This document shows, piece after piece, positions 20,119 to 29,502 of a stretch of 64,000 bases of DNA. This DNA comes from an uncultured Kangiella sp. (GTDB lineage Bacteria > Pseudomonadota > Gammaproteobacteria > Enterobacterales > Kangiellaceae). The stretch's first letter is position 1. Each line of letters starts with the position of its first letter. The translations under genes were made by a program, and so were the position numbers. The notes under the pieces were generated by a model. The model was not told the origin of the DNA. It saw nothing but the letters and a program-made list of their open reading frames with translations, and ran no database searches. Location: positions 457,469 to 521,468 of the forward strand of contig CANNDL010000001.1 in NCBI GenBank assembly GCA_947503435.1. The letters run 5' to 3'.

Positions 20119-20415
20119 ATGAAAAAGCTATTCAGTATTATTTTGTTATCTTTGGCTGTTGTTTCTCAAACAGGCTTTGGCAAGGAAAAAGAACTTCGTG
20201 TTGCTACTGATAAAGCAACTATCAGAGTCAACATCAATTCAGCTTCTGCTGATCAATTAGCTTCAAATTTAAAAGGTGTAGGTCTAAAAAAAGCTCAGGC
20301 AATAATAGATTATCGCAAAGAATATGGTAATTTTAAGTCTATAAATGAACTCACGGCAGTCAAAGGAATTGGCGAGAAAACGGTTGCAAAAAATAGAGAA
20401 AAGATAGGCTTATAA
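20119..20415 (+). CDS. ComEA-like helix-hairpin-helix protein, exported
   Basis: A 98-residue protein with a signal peptide (MKKLFSIILLSLAVVSQTGFG) and a ComEA-type double helix-hairpin-helix domain: VNINSASADQLASNLKGVG and FKSINELTAVKGIGEKTV. Periplasmic ComEA homologues bind double-stranded DNA and ratchet it through the outer membrane during natural transformation; short single-domain versions like this are common in Gammaproteobacteria. AAGGAG lies before the ATG. Its end overlaps the convergent rhombosortase gene by 6 bases. Confidence 0.88.
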   Translation: MKKLFSIILLSLAVVSQTGFGKEKELRVATDKATIRVNINSASADQLASNLKGVGLKKAQAIIDYRKEYGNFKSINELTAVKGIGEKTVAKNREKIGL

Positions 20416-21021
20416 TTTATTTTTTGTAATAAGTTGCGCAAAAGCCGGTTGATTAAATCGGCTTTTGGGCCAAACTAAACCTAAAATTATACCTTGAAGA
20501 TAGCCGATAATATGTGACTCTTCGACAACAAAGCCACCAATCCAACTATCATACTCTGATGTAACGCCAAATATTTTAGGAGCAAATATTTTTACTCCAA
20601 CGATAACGAGTAAGAGTGCGCTTATTTTTACTTTAAGGCGCATCTCGGCAACGCAGCATGCGGCAATTAACCCGTATAAAGCTCCTGACATTCCGACATA
20701 TTGATTTAACTCCGTCAGCCATAAATGCATACCAAAAATATTTGATACATAAAGTATTAAAAACCAGCTAATCCAGTCTTTGATTTTTAATAATGATCTA
20801 AAGATTAAAGTAATTAACCATAAGCTAGCTAAGTTCATTAGCGTATGTTGAGGGCTCAAATGAACAAGGTTAGCCGTGAAAAATCGCCAAATTTGGCCAT
20901 CGTTTACGGAAGTTCGGTTATACTCCAACCAATGACTTGCACCGGGCTCTAGTAGCATTAATAACAATACGACAAGAGTAATACTGGCACTTAGCCAGTA
21001 CTTAAAAAAGAAGTGCTTCAT
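20410..21021 (-). CDS. rrtA: rhombosortase (rhomboid-family intramembrane serine protease)
   Basis: A 203-residue polytopic membrane protein with rhomboid hallmarks: HLSPQHTLMN (HxxxxHxxxN, His54/His59/Asn63), the nucleophile motif GMSGALYG with Ser112, and the catalytic His170 in ESHIIGYLQG. The small size and the YVGMSGALYGL context match rhombosortases, which in Vibrio and relatives process proteins carrying a C-terminal GlyGly-CTERM signal so that they can be surface-attached or released. It starts directly after the XRE stop with no gap, so the two are one transcription unit. A candidate substrate (45239-46567) is in this window. Confidence 0.85.
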   Translation of the reverse strand: MKHFFFKYWLSASITLVVLLLMLLEPGASHWLEYNRTSVNDGQIWRFFTANLVHLSPQHTLMNLASLWLITLIFRSLLKIKDWISWFLILYVSNIFGMHLWLTELNQYVGMSGALYGLIAACCVAEMRLKVKISALLLVIVGVKIFAPKIFGVTSEYDSWIGGFVVEESHIIGYLQGIILGLVWPKSRFNQPAFAQLITKNKL

Positions 21022-21423
21022 TTATCTTTTTAGATTGACTACGTTTAGAAGGTTTTCTTGCTGGGGTTTCGATTCTGCAGAGTTTTTGTAATTAGCAATG
21101 ATAAGTTCAGCTTTTTCTAGAGGCGATAAATCATAACCGCGAGCTTCAGCTAAACTTTCTATTAGAGTAATGGTTTTACTAAGCGCTTGAACATTATCAA
21201 TATCTTGCAGTTTTTGAGAAAACTCACTCATAGGAACTAGTGACAAGCAATGCCCCATAGCTCGAGCTAAGTTATCAACTTTAAATATGCCAGGATCAGA
21301 TGTTTTACCTTCAACTATCCTATAGATAGTTGATTGGCTAATATGAGCTTTATTTTGCAGAGAGTAGTCTGTCTCTCCCAAGCTCTTCATTAGTTCCCGT
21401 AGCTGTTCTAATACATCACTCAT
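21022..21423 (-). CDS. XRE-family helix-turn-helix regulator
   Basis: A 133-residue DNA-binding protein. The N-terminal HTH spans about residues 18-45 (YSLQNKAHISQSTIYRIVEGK); the rest is helical with no recognised effector domain. The gene starts at ATG 21423, only 16 bases from two perfect palindromes that are its most likely operators, implying autoregulation. It abuts the rhombosortase gene. The binding specificity and the signal are unknown. Confidence 0.85.
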   Translation of the reverse strand: MSDVLEQLRELMKSLGETDYSLQNKAHISQSTIYRIVEGKTSDPGIFKVDNLARAMGHCLSLVPMSEFSQKLQDIDNVQALSKTITLIESLAEARGYDLSPLEKAELIIANYKNSAESKPQQENLLNVVNLKR

Positions 21424-21438
21424 AATTTATTTAAATTT

Positions 21439-21481
21439 AATGCAAATTTGCATTGATATTAATGCAAATTTGCATTAATAT
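21439..21481 (-). promoter_or_regulatory. tandem palindromic operator upstream of the XRE-rhombosortase unit
   Basis: The 16-base perfect palindrome AATGCAAATTTGCATT occurs twice, at 21439-21454 and 21461-21476. The second copy is embedded in a longer perfect palindrome, 21456-21481. The two centres are 22 bp apart, about two helical turns, so two dimers would bind the same DNA face. They lie immediately upstream of the XRE start and contain TTGCAT boxes usable as -35 elements. Confidence 0.75.
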
Positions 21482-21572
21482 TTTTTCATATCCGGTTAAA
21501 TATGTGTTTTTTCTAGTTAGTATTAGTTTTAACACAGTATTAAAGTCAAATAAAGCTTTGATTTTACATTTG

Positions 21573-21639
21573 AACTGGAACCAGTTTCCTTCAGCTATAT
21601 GGTGGGATTTAGGCTAAGCAGATGCTTAGCCTTTTTTTT
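21573..21639 (+). ncRNA. candidate small RNA 3' end with orphan terminator
   Basis: A strong plus-strand intrinsic terminator (arms AGGCTAAGCA at 21611-21620 and TGCTTAGCCT at 21623-21632, followed by eight T) has no plus-strand gene upstream: ComEA ends over 1 kb away, beyond two minus-strand genes. A second hairpin, AACTGG-AA-CCAGTT, lies at 21573-21586. Read on the minus strand the hairpin lacks a T-tract, so it does not serve the DUF4139 gene. A short RNA starting between about 21490 and 21560 is a possible explanation. No clear promoter was found. Confidence 0.35.
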
Positions 21640-21652
21640 GCTCAGAAAATAA

Positions 21653-23170
21653 TTACCAAGAATAATTAACTTTATACTTTACTGTTATTTCTTCGTTCGC
21701 AGGGACTTTTACCTTAAAGTGTATGCGGCGTGCATCTTGTTTCGAAAAATCGTGAGAATTGTTAACAATTTCCCAATTGGACCAGCGGTATAAAGATTCT
21801 CTAATAACTACCTCTTCAACCTTATCTTTATGATTTTTAAGAGTAATTTCAAAAGTTTCCGACATGCGCTTATTTGAAGTATCAACTGAATAATCAGTTT
21901 GTTTGCGCTCCCCTTTGATATCAAAGGCATTGCCCATTTTGATCAAGACATCTTCATCTTTTGGTGTGTGATCAATAATATCTTCGCCAATAAATTCTAA
22001 TGAACCATCCGTATCACGCTGATTTACACGAATTCTACCAGCAGGCATTGGGATCCCCATACTGCTAGATTTATCATTTTTGAAGCGCAAATACACGTTA
22101 ACATCGTCCTGTGAATGGCGGCCGTAACCTTGGTTGGTATTTAAACCACCATATCCATAAAACTGACTAGAGGCGTCAAAAACTAGCTCTTTCTTACACT
22201 TTATGTCATTGATAGCAGGAAATAGTTCTAACTGCTTAGTGGAATTATTGGGCAAATCGGCTGGGCGGCCTAAGGTGTAAAGGTGGTATTCAAAGAAAGA
22301 TTTCTCCTCAAATCCGGCATCATCTCTATAAGCTTCTTGAGCCATCGACTTGCGCAATACATGCGGTGATGGTGCAGGGTTGGCTCGGTTTACATCACCA
22401 GCAATCAATTTTAACTTGGCATCTTCATAACTAGCGCCGGACTGGTTAATGATACTAACCCAACCAGCCAGATCCATTTTGCAGCTATTTTTACCTTTTT
22501 CCGAATATATGATGTTGTAATCTGACCACCAAGTCATGCCGTTGGTTTGATAACTCAGTTCAATATCTTGCTTGCCAGGATTATCAGAGTAGAGCGACCA
22601 TAATAAGGTTGGCTTGGTTCTTAAACCGCCAGGTAATTGAGGGAAACTAATATTATGATAGCTATTAATGCTATGGATACCACCTGACGAATCTTTAATT
22701 ACAAGCCCGCCATCCGCGCTGATTAGTTCGCCAGTTTTTTTATGAATTTTATCACCAATTAATTGCTCCACAGTAATCGACTGGCCCAAATATCGTTGCA
22801 ATAATTTTTGTTGGCTTACTAAATCAAATTGATAGTTTTGTTCTAATACCCGCGCATCTTTATCATCCTGCGAGCGAAATTGAACTGTGGTTGGATCAAG
22901 TAATGCTGCTACATCAGCTACTTCTAGCTGATTAATACCACGAGCAATATTATATTCGCGAGTGGATTTTATCATCGCGTAACCGGGAACATTATAATAT
23001 CCGCGATGTTGCCCTGGAATAGGGCGATAAATATCAGGTGAAATAGAGCCCGGTTGGGCACTGGAATAAATAGTGATGGCGTCTTTTTCTTTAGCCATAG
23101 CAACTCCTGTAGTAAAAATGGATAGACCTAATGCGCTGGCAACGGCTAGAGGGAGAATCTGTTTCTTCAT
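21653..23170 (-). CDS. secreted DUF4139 domain-containing protein
   Basis: A 505-residue exported protein with signal peptide MKKQILPLAVASALGLSIF ending at GVAMA. The body matches the DUF4139 family: YQTNGMTWWSDYNIIYSE, then LAGWVSIINQSGASYEDAKL and KLIAGDVNR, and a beta-rich C-terminal half ending with YKVNYSW. No catalytic motif is visible, and the role of the family is not established to my knowledge; it is likely a periplasmic or outer-surface beta protein. It stands alone between the XRE unit and the hut cluster. Confidence 0.82.
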   Translation of the reverse strand: MKKQILPLAVASALGLSIFTTGVAMAKEKDAITIYSSAQPGSISPDIYRPIPGQHRGYYNVPGYAMIKSTREYNIARGINQLEVADVAALLDPTTVQFRSQDDKDARVLEQNYQFDLVSQQKLLQRYLGQSITVEQLIGDKIHKKTGELISADGGLVIKDSSGGIHSINSYHNISFPQLPGGLRTKPTLLWSLYSDNPGKQDIELSYQTNGMTWWSDYNIIYSEKGKNSCKMDLAGWVSIINQSGASYEDAKLKLIAGDVNRANPAPSPHVLRKSMAQEAYRDDAGFEEKSFFEYHLYTLGRPADLPNNSTKQLELFPAINDIKCKKELVFDASSQFYGYGGLNTNQGYGRHSQDDVNVYLRFKNDKSSSMGIPMPAGRIRVNQRDTDGSLEFIGEDIIDHTPKDEDVLIKMGNAFDIKGERKQTDYSVDTSNKRMSETFEITLKNHKDKVEEVVIRESLYRWSNWEIVNNSHDFSKQDARRIHFKVKVPANEEITVKYKVNYSW

Positions 23171-23271
23171 GATTAATACCTTTTCAAAATCTTGTCCCTA
23201 TAAACGCCAGACTAACTGAAAAGGGTTAAATGAGCAAAAAGGTGAATGTAAAAAATTGTACGCCGAAAAAT

Positions 23272-24153
23272 TTAGAGGTGGCTGCTTTTTAATGCACTTA
23301 TAACGGTTTGGGACCAGTATTCGTGAGACTCTATCATAGGGAAATGGCCTAAGTTTTTTAGCCAAATTAAATTAGAATTTTGAGTTTCTTGCTTAATAGT
23401 TGAAGCCATTTTTGCAACGGCGATTGGATCTTTATCAGGCCAAATGATTTCGATGGGCAACTTAGTTTGTTGCAGTGCACCAATCCAGCGATCCCAATAT
23501 CGTTGGCGCTCGTATGTATAACGACTTATTTTGGCCAGAACATTTTTGCCTTGATTGAAATTCATCATGTGCCAAATTGCATCGATTTCTTCATCATTGA
23601 GTTGGGTTGGGTCTACAAAAATTTTTCGCAGATTTTGCTTCACCATAAATTTTGAAGATAACTTTGCAATAAATGGACCAATGGGACTACGCAATAATTT
23701 TTGCATTACTAATAGTTGAGCTAGCTCAATATGCATTGAGCCATTACATAAAGCAATTTTATTGATTTTGATTGGAAATTTATTTGCATTATCACGAGCT
23801 AATATCTCTGTGAAAATACTAGTGCCGTAGTCATGGGCTAATAGGCAACATTCTTTAATCCCCAATCGCTGCCATAAATTTTGCGCAATATCCGTTTGTT
23901 CAAATAAAGAGTAGGAATAGTCTTGAGGTTTGTCGGAATATCCAAATCCAAGATGATCATGAATAATAACTCGGAAGTGTTTTTTTAGTTCGGGCAAGGC
24001 TTTCCAATAGTCGAAAGAAGATGTTGGAAAACCATGCAATATGCACAAGATAGGTAGATTAGATTTATTTTCTTCGTCAGTATCAATCATAAATATTTTA
24101 TGACCATCGACGTTGTGAAAACTACCTAATTCATACCACTCTTGTGCATTCAT
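23272..24153 (-). CDS. alpha/beta hydrolase with Asp nucleophile, MEST/epoxide-hydrolase-like
   Basis: A 293-residue cytoplasmic alpha/beta hydrolase. The oxyanion region is LCILHGFPTSSFDYW, and the nucleophile elbow is LLAHDYGTS with Asp108 instead of Ser, as in epoxide hydrolases and haloalkane dehalogenases. An acid is available in WPDKDPIA (Asp240/Asp242), with His270 in NLGHFPMIE. The AHDYG elbow, followed by ALCNGSMHIELAQ in the cap, resembles the MEST (mesoderm-specific transcript) group as I remember it. It begins 8 bases after hutH on the same strand, so it is probably the last gene of the hutC-hutU-hutH transcript. No histidine-pathway step needs such an enzyme, and the substrate is unknown. 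Confidence 0.82.
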   Translation of the reverse strand: MNAQEWYELGSFHNVDGHKIFMIDTDEENKSNLPILCILHGFPTSSFDYWKALPELKKHFRVIIHDHLGFGYSDKPQDYSYSLFEQTDIAQNLWQRLGIKECCLLAHDYGTSIFTEILARDNANKFPIKINKIALCNGSMHIELAQLLVMQKLLRSPIGPFIAKLSSKFMVKQNLRKIFVDPTQLNDEEIDAIWHMMNFNQGKNVLAKISRYTYERQRYWDRWIGALQQTKLPIEIIWPDKDPIAVAKMASTIKQETQNSNLIWLKNLGHFPMIESHEYWSQTVISALKSSHL

Positions 24154-24161
24154 AGTGTTAG

Positions 24162-25694
24162 TTAAACTAAACTTGGAAGTTCGACTTCTTTGGCTAGATC
24201 ATTGAATATACCAGAATCAATTAAATCTTGAATTGCTTCAATGTCAGGACCAAAGTGGCGGTCTTTTTCGTAATAAGGTACTTTTGCTCGAATAGCAGCA
24301 TAAGCTTTTTGCAATGCAGGTGAAGTTTTATGCGGCGCTCTAAAATCGATACCTTGTGCTGCTGATAATAGCTCAACTGCAATAACCCCAGAGGTATTAA
24401 AGTTCATGTCTTTTAAACGACGTGCTGCAAAGGTTGCCATCGAAACATGATCTTCTTGATTCGCAGAGGTTGGTAATGAGTCTACCGAAGCAGGATGTGC
24501 TAGAGTTTTATTTTCTGAAGCGAGTGCTGCTGCTGTAACTTGCGCAATCATAAAGCCTGAATTCACGCCTGAGTCTTGCACTAAGAATGCTGGTAAGCCG
24601 CTTAAATGTTTATCTAGCATTAAGGCGATACGACGTTCAACGATAGCGCCAACTTCTGAAATCACGATGGCTAATAAATCAGCAGAAATAGCAACTGGCT
24701 CAGCGTGAAAATTACCGCCAGAAATAATGTCACCGCTGCCTGGGAAAACCAGTGGGTTATCAGAAACTGCGTTGGCTTCTGTTAACAAAACGGTTGAAGC
24801 GAAGCGTAGATGATCTAAAGCCGCACCCATAACTTGCGGTTGACAGCGTAATGAGTAGGGATCTTGGACTTTCTCACAATCAGTATGCGACGCATTGATT
24901 TCAGAGCCTTTTACCAAGTTTAATAAATTAAGTGCGACTTGCTGCTGACCTTTATGACCGCGTACTTGATGAATTCGAGCATCAAATGGCACCGTTGAAC
25001 CTAAGGCGGCATCAACCGATAAAGCGCCTGCAACAATAGCAGCAGCAAAGTTATTCTCAGCGCCGAATAATCCAGCTAAAGCTAAAGCCGTTGAGCATTG
25101 AGTACCATTTAATAATGCTAAACCTTCTTTTGCCGCTAATACTAATGGCTCAAGTCCTGCAATTTTTAAACCTTCAACGGCTGAAATGATTTTGCCATTA
25201 TGGCGAACGTTACCCACGCCAATTAAGGTGCAGCTCATATGTGCCAATGGTGCTAAATCACCTGATGCACCCACGGAACCTTTTTCGGGGATGCATGGAT
25301 ACACTTCATGATTAACTAAGCTAATAAGCGCATCAACCGTTTCTCTTTTTACGCCAGAATGACCTTGCGACAAGCTAGAAAGTTTCAGAACCATTAGTAA
25401 ACGTACTAGGTTATCAGGTAATAATTCACCAACACCAGCCGCGTGAGAAAGTACTAACGACTCTTGCAATAGCTCTAACTTTTCTTTTGGGATACGGGTA
25501 GAAGCGAGTAAACCAAAACCAGTATTAATTCCGTAAACCGTTTGATTGTTTTCAATTACATCTGCAACGGTTTGCGCAGCAAGATCAATTACTGGGTAAA
25601 AGTCTGAATTTAATTTAATGTTAATCGGTGATTGATAAATCGCTCGGCAATCTGCAAGCGTTAATTCACCAGGAGTTAAAGTAAAATGATTCAT
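24162..25694 (-). CDS. hutH: histidine ammonia-lyase
   Basis: First step of histidine breakdown: L-histidine to trans-urocanate plus ammonia. The MIO cofactor tripeptide Ala143-Ser144-Gly145 lies in [12 protein letters not shown], the same place as in the well-studied Pseudomonas enzyme. Other motifs are [10 protein letters not shown] near residue 55 and [10 protein letters not shown] near the end. The 510-residue length is normal. It lies downstream of hutU with a gap of about 40 bases. Confidence 0.97.
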   Translation of the reverse strand: MNHFTLTPGELTLADCRAIYQSPINIKLNSDFYPVIDLAAQTVADVIENNQTVYGINTGFGLLASTRIPKEKLELLQESLVLSHAAGVGELLPDNLVRLLMVLKLSSLSQGHSGVKRETVDALISLVNHEVYPCIPEKGSVGASGDLAPLAHMSCTLIGVGNVRHNGKIISAVEGLKIAGLEPLVLAAKEGLALLNGTQCSTALALAGLFGAENNFAAAIVAGALSVDAALGSTVPFDARIHQVRGHKGQQQVALNLLNLVKGSEINASHTDCEKVQDPYSLRCQPQVMGAALDHLRFASTVLLTEANAVSDNPLVFPGSGDIISGGNFHAEPVAISADLLAIVISEVGAIVERRIALMLDKHLSGLPAFLVQDSGVNSGFMIAQVTAAALASENKTLAHPASVDSLPTSANQEDHVSMATFAARRLKDMNFNTSGVIAVELLSAAQGIDFRAPHKTSPALQKAYAAIRAKVPYYEKDRHFGPDIEAIQDLIDSGIFNDLAKEVELPSLV

Positions 25695-25732
25695 GGTATT
25701 TATTCTCTATAAACTTTTGTAGTCGTACGCTA

Positions 25733-27418
25733 TTAACCGTTTACCATAGGAAGGTTTAAACCTTGCTCTTTGGCACACTCTTTCGCGATGTCATAACCCG
25801 CGTCAGCATGGCGCATAACGCCTGTGGCAGGGTCATTAAATAATACGCGCTCAATACGCTTGTCAGCTGCTTCTGACCCATCACAACATATAACAACGCC
25901 CGAATGCTGCGAGAAGCCCATGCCAACGCCGCCACCGTGATGCAAGGAAACCCAAGTAGCGCCACCAGCAACGTTTAACATGGCGTTTAATAACGGCCAA
26001 TCTGAAACCGCATCTGAGCCATCCATCATGCTTTCGGTTTCACGATTTGGACTTGCTACCGACCCTGAATCTAAGTGGTCGCGACCAATCACCACTGGTG
26101 CTGATAATTCGCCGTTACGCACCATTTCATTAAAGGCCAAACCTAGCTTATGACGTAAGCCTAAACCTACCCAGCAAATACGTGCAGGCAATCCTTGAAA
26201 GCTGATACGCTCTTTGGCCATATCTAACCAATTATGTAAGTGCGGATCATCAGCAATAATTTCTTTTACTTTTTGATCGGTTTTATAAATGTCTTCGGGA
26301 TCGCCTGATAACGCTGCCCAGCGGAAAGGACCAACACCGCGACAGAAAAGAGGGCGGATATAAGCTGGAACGAAACCTGGGAAATCAAAGGCATCTTTAA
26401 CGCCTTCTTCTAAGGCCATTTGGCGAATATTATTACCATAATCCACCGTTGGAATTCCGTCATTCCAGAAGTCCAGCATAGCTTGAACCTGCACCGCCAT
26501 TGATTTTTTAGATTCTTTGGTTACTAGCTCTGGGTTAGATTTGGCTTTTTCGCGCCATTCTTCCATTGTCCAACCGATTGGCAAATAGCCGTTCACAGGA
26601 TCGTGGGCAGAAGTTTGGTCGGTAACTAAGTCAGGCCTGATACCACGTTTTTGCATTTCAGGGAAAATGTCCGCTGCATTACCTAACAAACCAATTGAAA
26701 TGGCTTCGCCTTTTTCTAATGCTTCATTAAGCATCGTCATGGCTTCATCAATTGAAGTAGCTTTTTTATCCACGTAGCGAGTACGGAGACGGAAATCGAT
26801 TCGAGTTTCATCACACTCAACAGCAATCATACAATAACCAGCCATGGTAGCCGCTAAAGGCTGAGCACCGCCCATACCGCCAAGGCCCCCAGTTAAGACC
26901 CATTTGCCTTTTGTATCACCATTAAAGTGTTGGCGTCCTGCTTCCACAAACGTCTCGTAGGTGCCTTGTACGATGCCTTGTGAGCCAATATAGATCCAAG
27001 AACCAGCCGTCATTTGGCCGTACATCATTAAACCTTTCTTATCGAGCTCATTAAAGTGTTCCCAGTTACCCCAATGTGGTACTAAATTGGAGTTTGCAAT
27101 TAAAACACGTGGTGCATCGGCGTGGGTTTTAAAAACGCCTACAGGCTTACCTGACTGAACTAATAAAGTCTCGTCATCATTTAAAGTCTTAAGTGTTTCA
27201 ACGATCTTGTCATACGACTCCCAATTACGAGCAGCGCGCCCTATGCCTCCATAAACTACTAAGCCTTGCGGGTGTTCGGCAACATCTGGATCGAGATTGT
27301 TCATTAACATACGAAGTGGTGCTTCAGTAAGCCAAGATTTTGCATTCAATTTGGTGCCAGTTGGTGCGTGAATCACTCGACTGGCATCGAATCTTGAGTC
27401 ATTAGAATAAGATGACAT
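25733..27418 (-). CDS. hutU: urocanate hydratase (urocanase)
   Basis: Second step: urocanate to imidazolonepropionate, using tightly bound NAD. Family motifs include [52 protein letters not shown] and the C-terminal [16 protein letters not shown]. The 561-residue length is typical. The ribosome binding site AGAGG lies upstream of the ATG. It follows hutC by 23 bases and precedes hutH. Confidence 0.97.
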   Translation of the reverse strand: MSSYSNDSRFDASRVIHAPTGTKLNAKSWLTEAPLRMLMNNLDPDVAEHPQGLVVYGGIGRAARNWESYDKIVETLKTLNDDETLLVQSGKPVGVFKTHADAPRVLIANSNLVPHWGNWEHFNELDKKGLMMYGQMTAGSWIYIGSQGIVQGTYETFVEAGRQHFNGDTKGKWVLTGGLGGMGGAQPLAATMAGYCMIAVECDETRIDFRLRTRYVDKKATSIDEAMTMLNEALEKGEAISIGLLGNAADIFPEMQKRGIRPDLVTDQTSAHDPVNGYLPIGWTMEEWREKAKSNPELVTKESKKSMAVQVQAMLDFWNDGIPTVDYGNNIRQMALEEGVKDAFDFPGFVPAYIRPLFCRGVGPFRWAALSGDPEDIYKTDQKVKEIIADDPHLHNWLDMAKERISFQGLPARICWVGLGLRHKLGLAFNEMVRNGELSAPVVIGRDHLDSGSVASPNRETESMMDGSDAVSDWPLLNAMLNVAGGATWVSLHHGGGVGMGFSQHSGVVICCDGSEAADKRIERVLFNDPATGVMRHADAGYDIAKECAKEQGLNLPMVNG

Positions 27419-27441
27419 GGTATTTCCTCTTAATAAATCTT

Positions 27442-28170
27442 TTATAATTCAGTTAACTGGTGTTCGGTTTTAAAACGGCCAGTAATGCTAAAGCGACTGG
27501 CTGGATGATAAAGCTGGCAGAAACTTACTAATGTTTGCTCAGACCAAGTAATACGGTCGATACACAGTACCGGCTCTGTTTCTTGCAAATTTAGGGTGAC
27601 CTTCATAAAAGGATCGGCTTCTTTAGCTTGAATTTGATGTTCTGCCTCGGTCAAAGGTGCAACTTTTGAAAGGTATACATTAGGCGTAATGCTTTTGTAA
27701 TCTTGCTTTAAATATTCAGGCGCTGCATTAGGATTTACATAGCGTTGCTCGATTTGTATTGGCTTGCTGTTTTCTTTATGCACCATAATCGAATGAAAAA
27801 CTTGCTCACCTTCTTCTAATCCAAAGTGGTTTAATAGGTGAGGAGGGCAGGCTTCTTTTTGCAGCAAGATTAGCTCGTTAGAATATTCAGCATCACGATT
27901 TTCTATTTCTTCGGCAATATTACGAATCTCTAACAATGGCGAGTGCAGCTTTTTAGGAGCAACAAATGTACCACGCCCCTGAACACGGTAAAGCACACCT
28001 TCCTCGGTTAGTTCATCTAATGCTCGGCGCGCGGTCATGCGACTCACCTTACACATATCCACTAATTCATTTTCCGAAGGAACTCGCTTATGTTCTTTCC
28101 ATTGTTTTTCAGCAATACCTTTACGAATAAAGTCTTTGACCAATTGATAACGAGGTTCTTCTTGGCTCAT
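27442..28170 (-). CDS. hutC: GntR/HutC-family histidine utilisation repressor
   Basis: Transcriptional repressor that in Pseudomonas and relatives is released from DNA by urocanate. The N-terminal winged helix (residues about 5-75, with [20 protein letters not shown] and VQGRGTFVA) is followed by a UTRA effector domain (residues about 90-235, ending in SRFSITGRF). The 242 residues match HutC. It heads the minus-strand operon hutC-hutU-hutH-hydrolase and is divergent from hutG, with a perfect operator palindrome between them. Confidence 0.93.
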   Translation of the reverse strand: MSQEEPRYQLVKDFIRKGIAEKQWKEHKRVPSENELVDMCKVSRMTARRALDELTEEGVLYRVQGRGTFVAPKKLHSPLLEIRNIAEEIENRDAEYSNELILLQKEACPPHLLNHFGLEEGEQVFHSIMVHKENSKPIQIEQRYVNPNAAPEYLKQDYKSITPNVYLSKVAPLTEAEHQIQAKEADPFMKVTLNLQETEPVLCIDRITWSEQTLVSFCQLYHPASRFSITGRFKTEHQLTEL

Positions 28171-28225
28171 TTACTTGATATTCCTCTAAATCTAGCTAGA
28201 TTAATGTAATTATTGATGTAAGATA

Positions 28226-28241
28226 GGTTGTATATACAACC
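28226..28241. promoter_or_regulatory. HutC operator in the hutC-hutG divergent region
   Basis: The perfect 16-base palindrome GGTTGTATATACAACC has the TGTATATACA core typical of HutC/GntR-family sites. It lies 56 bases upstream of hutC and about 47 bases upstream of hutG, so one HutC dimer could repress both directions. No second copy was seen at the hutI-hutF junction. Confidence 0.82.
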
Positions 28242-28287
28242 AAAAAAAACAACAAAAATCAAGCCTAACAGGCTAGGAAATCTGCTA

Positions 28288-29502
28288 ATGACAATACCAG
28301 TGACGCAACTTGTTGAAAAATTTGAAAATCAAGCGTTTGAAGGCGGTGATTTTCATCACCAAGAGCATTTGCAGATTGCTTGGCACTATGTCTGTCATGA
28401 ATCATTGGTAAAGGCTAAACAGAAATTCCATTCAAATGTGGAAAAGTTAGTCACTAAGTTGGGTGCAGAAGACAAGTATCATCGAACTTTGACTGACTTC
28501 TTTTTAAGTTATCTGTATCAATTAAGATTGTATTTAGGAACTGATAATTGGGATATGGTGAAGAAAAAATGTCCCCTAATTATTAATGATGCCAAAACCA
28601 TTATTAGTTTTTACTACTCGGATAGCGTTATTTGGTCTGAAGAAGCTCGATTGGGTTTTGTTGAGGCGGATCAGATGCCGTTGGATAGAGCAAGCTTGAA
28701 GTTGTCGGATAAAGAACCAGATGTTTTTGAATTAACAGAACATGAATCGCCATTGATCGTTTCCATGCCACATAACGGTCAGTTTATTCCTCATTCTGTA
28801 TTAAAAACTATGCAGCCAATGGCTTTATCAAGTCATGATACAGATTGGTACCTATCGCAGTTGTATGATTTTTTAGAGGAGCTGAAAATTACTCGGATTA
28901 GCGCTAATTATTCGCGCTATTTAATCGATCTTAATCGTGATTCAAGTGGTAAAGCCTTATATAAAGGCGCCGATAATACGGAGCTTTGTCCAACATCGAC
29001 CTTTGATTTGGACCCATTATATAACGAAGATGACGAGCCTGATGCTAAAGAAACACACAACCGTATAAGTAAATACTGGCAACCTTATCATCAAGAGTTG
29101 CAGAGACAAATCGCTAAAGCCAAAGAAAAATTTGGCTACGCCATATTATTTGAAGCCCATTCGATCGCACAAGAAGTACCACGCTTTTTCGACGGCAAAC
29201 TGCCGGACTTTAATTTTGGTACTAATGATGGCCAGACGGTAAATAATACATTAGCTGAAATGCTTGAAGGATTTAATACGGGTAGTTATTCAAAAGTTAC
29301 AAATGCGCGCTTTAAAGGCGGCTTTATTACTCGTAACTATGCCAAGCCAGATAAAAATATTTTCACTATTCAACTAGAACTTTCACAAGCTAATTATTTA
29401 GATCAGTCTAAAAATTTAATATTGGAGAACAAAGCTAGCCAATTAAAAATAACTTTAAAAAAACTAGTTCAACAATTAAAGGATATAACCATTGAAACTT
29501 AA
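28288..29502 (+). CDS. hutG: N-formylglutamate deformylase with N-terminal helical fusion domain
   Basis: Final step of the five-enzyme pathway: N-formylglutamate to glutamate plus formate. The C-terminal two thirds are HutG (FGH family): PLIVSMPHNGQFIP, SSHDTDWYLSQLYDFL, NYSRYLIDLNRD, LFEAHSI and IFTIQLELSQANYL. The first roughly 135 residues form a separate helical domain (GGDFHHQEHLQIAWHYV, DKYHRTLTDFFLSYL, WSEEARLGFVEADQMPL) that resembles small standalone proteins of unknown function. ATG 28288 with AGGAAA upstream is chosen; a frame from TTG 28228 would begin inside the operator. Confidence 0.9.
   Translation: MTIPVTQLVEKFENQAFEGGDFHHQEHLQIAWHYVCHESLVKAKQKFHSNVEKLVTKLGAEDKYHRTLTDFFLSYLYQLRLYLGTDNWDMVKKKCPLIINDAKTIISFYYSDSVIWSEEARLGFVEADQMPLDRASLKLSDKEPDVFELTEHESPLIVSMPHNGQFIPHSVLKTMQPMALSSHDTDWYLSQLYDFLEELKITRISANYSRYLIDLNRDSSGKALYKGADNTELCPTSTFDLDPLYNEDDEPDAKETHNRISKYWQPYHQELQRQIAKAKEKFGYAILFEAHSIAQEVPRFFDGKLPDFNFGTNDGQTVNNTLAEMLEGFNTGSYSKVTNARFKGGFITRNYAKPDKNIFTIQLELSQANYLDQSKNLILENKASQLKITLKKLVQQLKDITIET

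Noticed and set aside
28228-28287. Longer HutG starting at TTG 28228
   Set aside because: That start lies inside the perfect HutC operator and has no ribosome binding site; ATG 28288 is preceded by AGGAAA.
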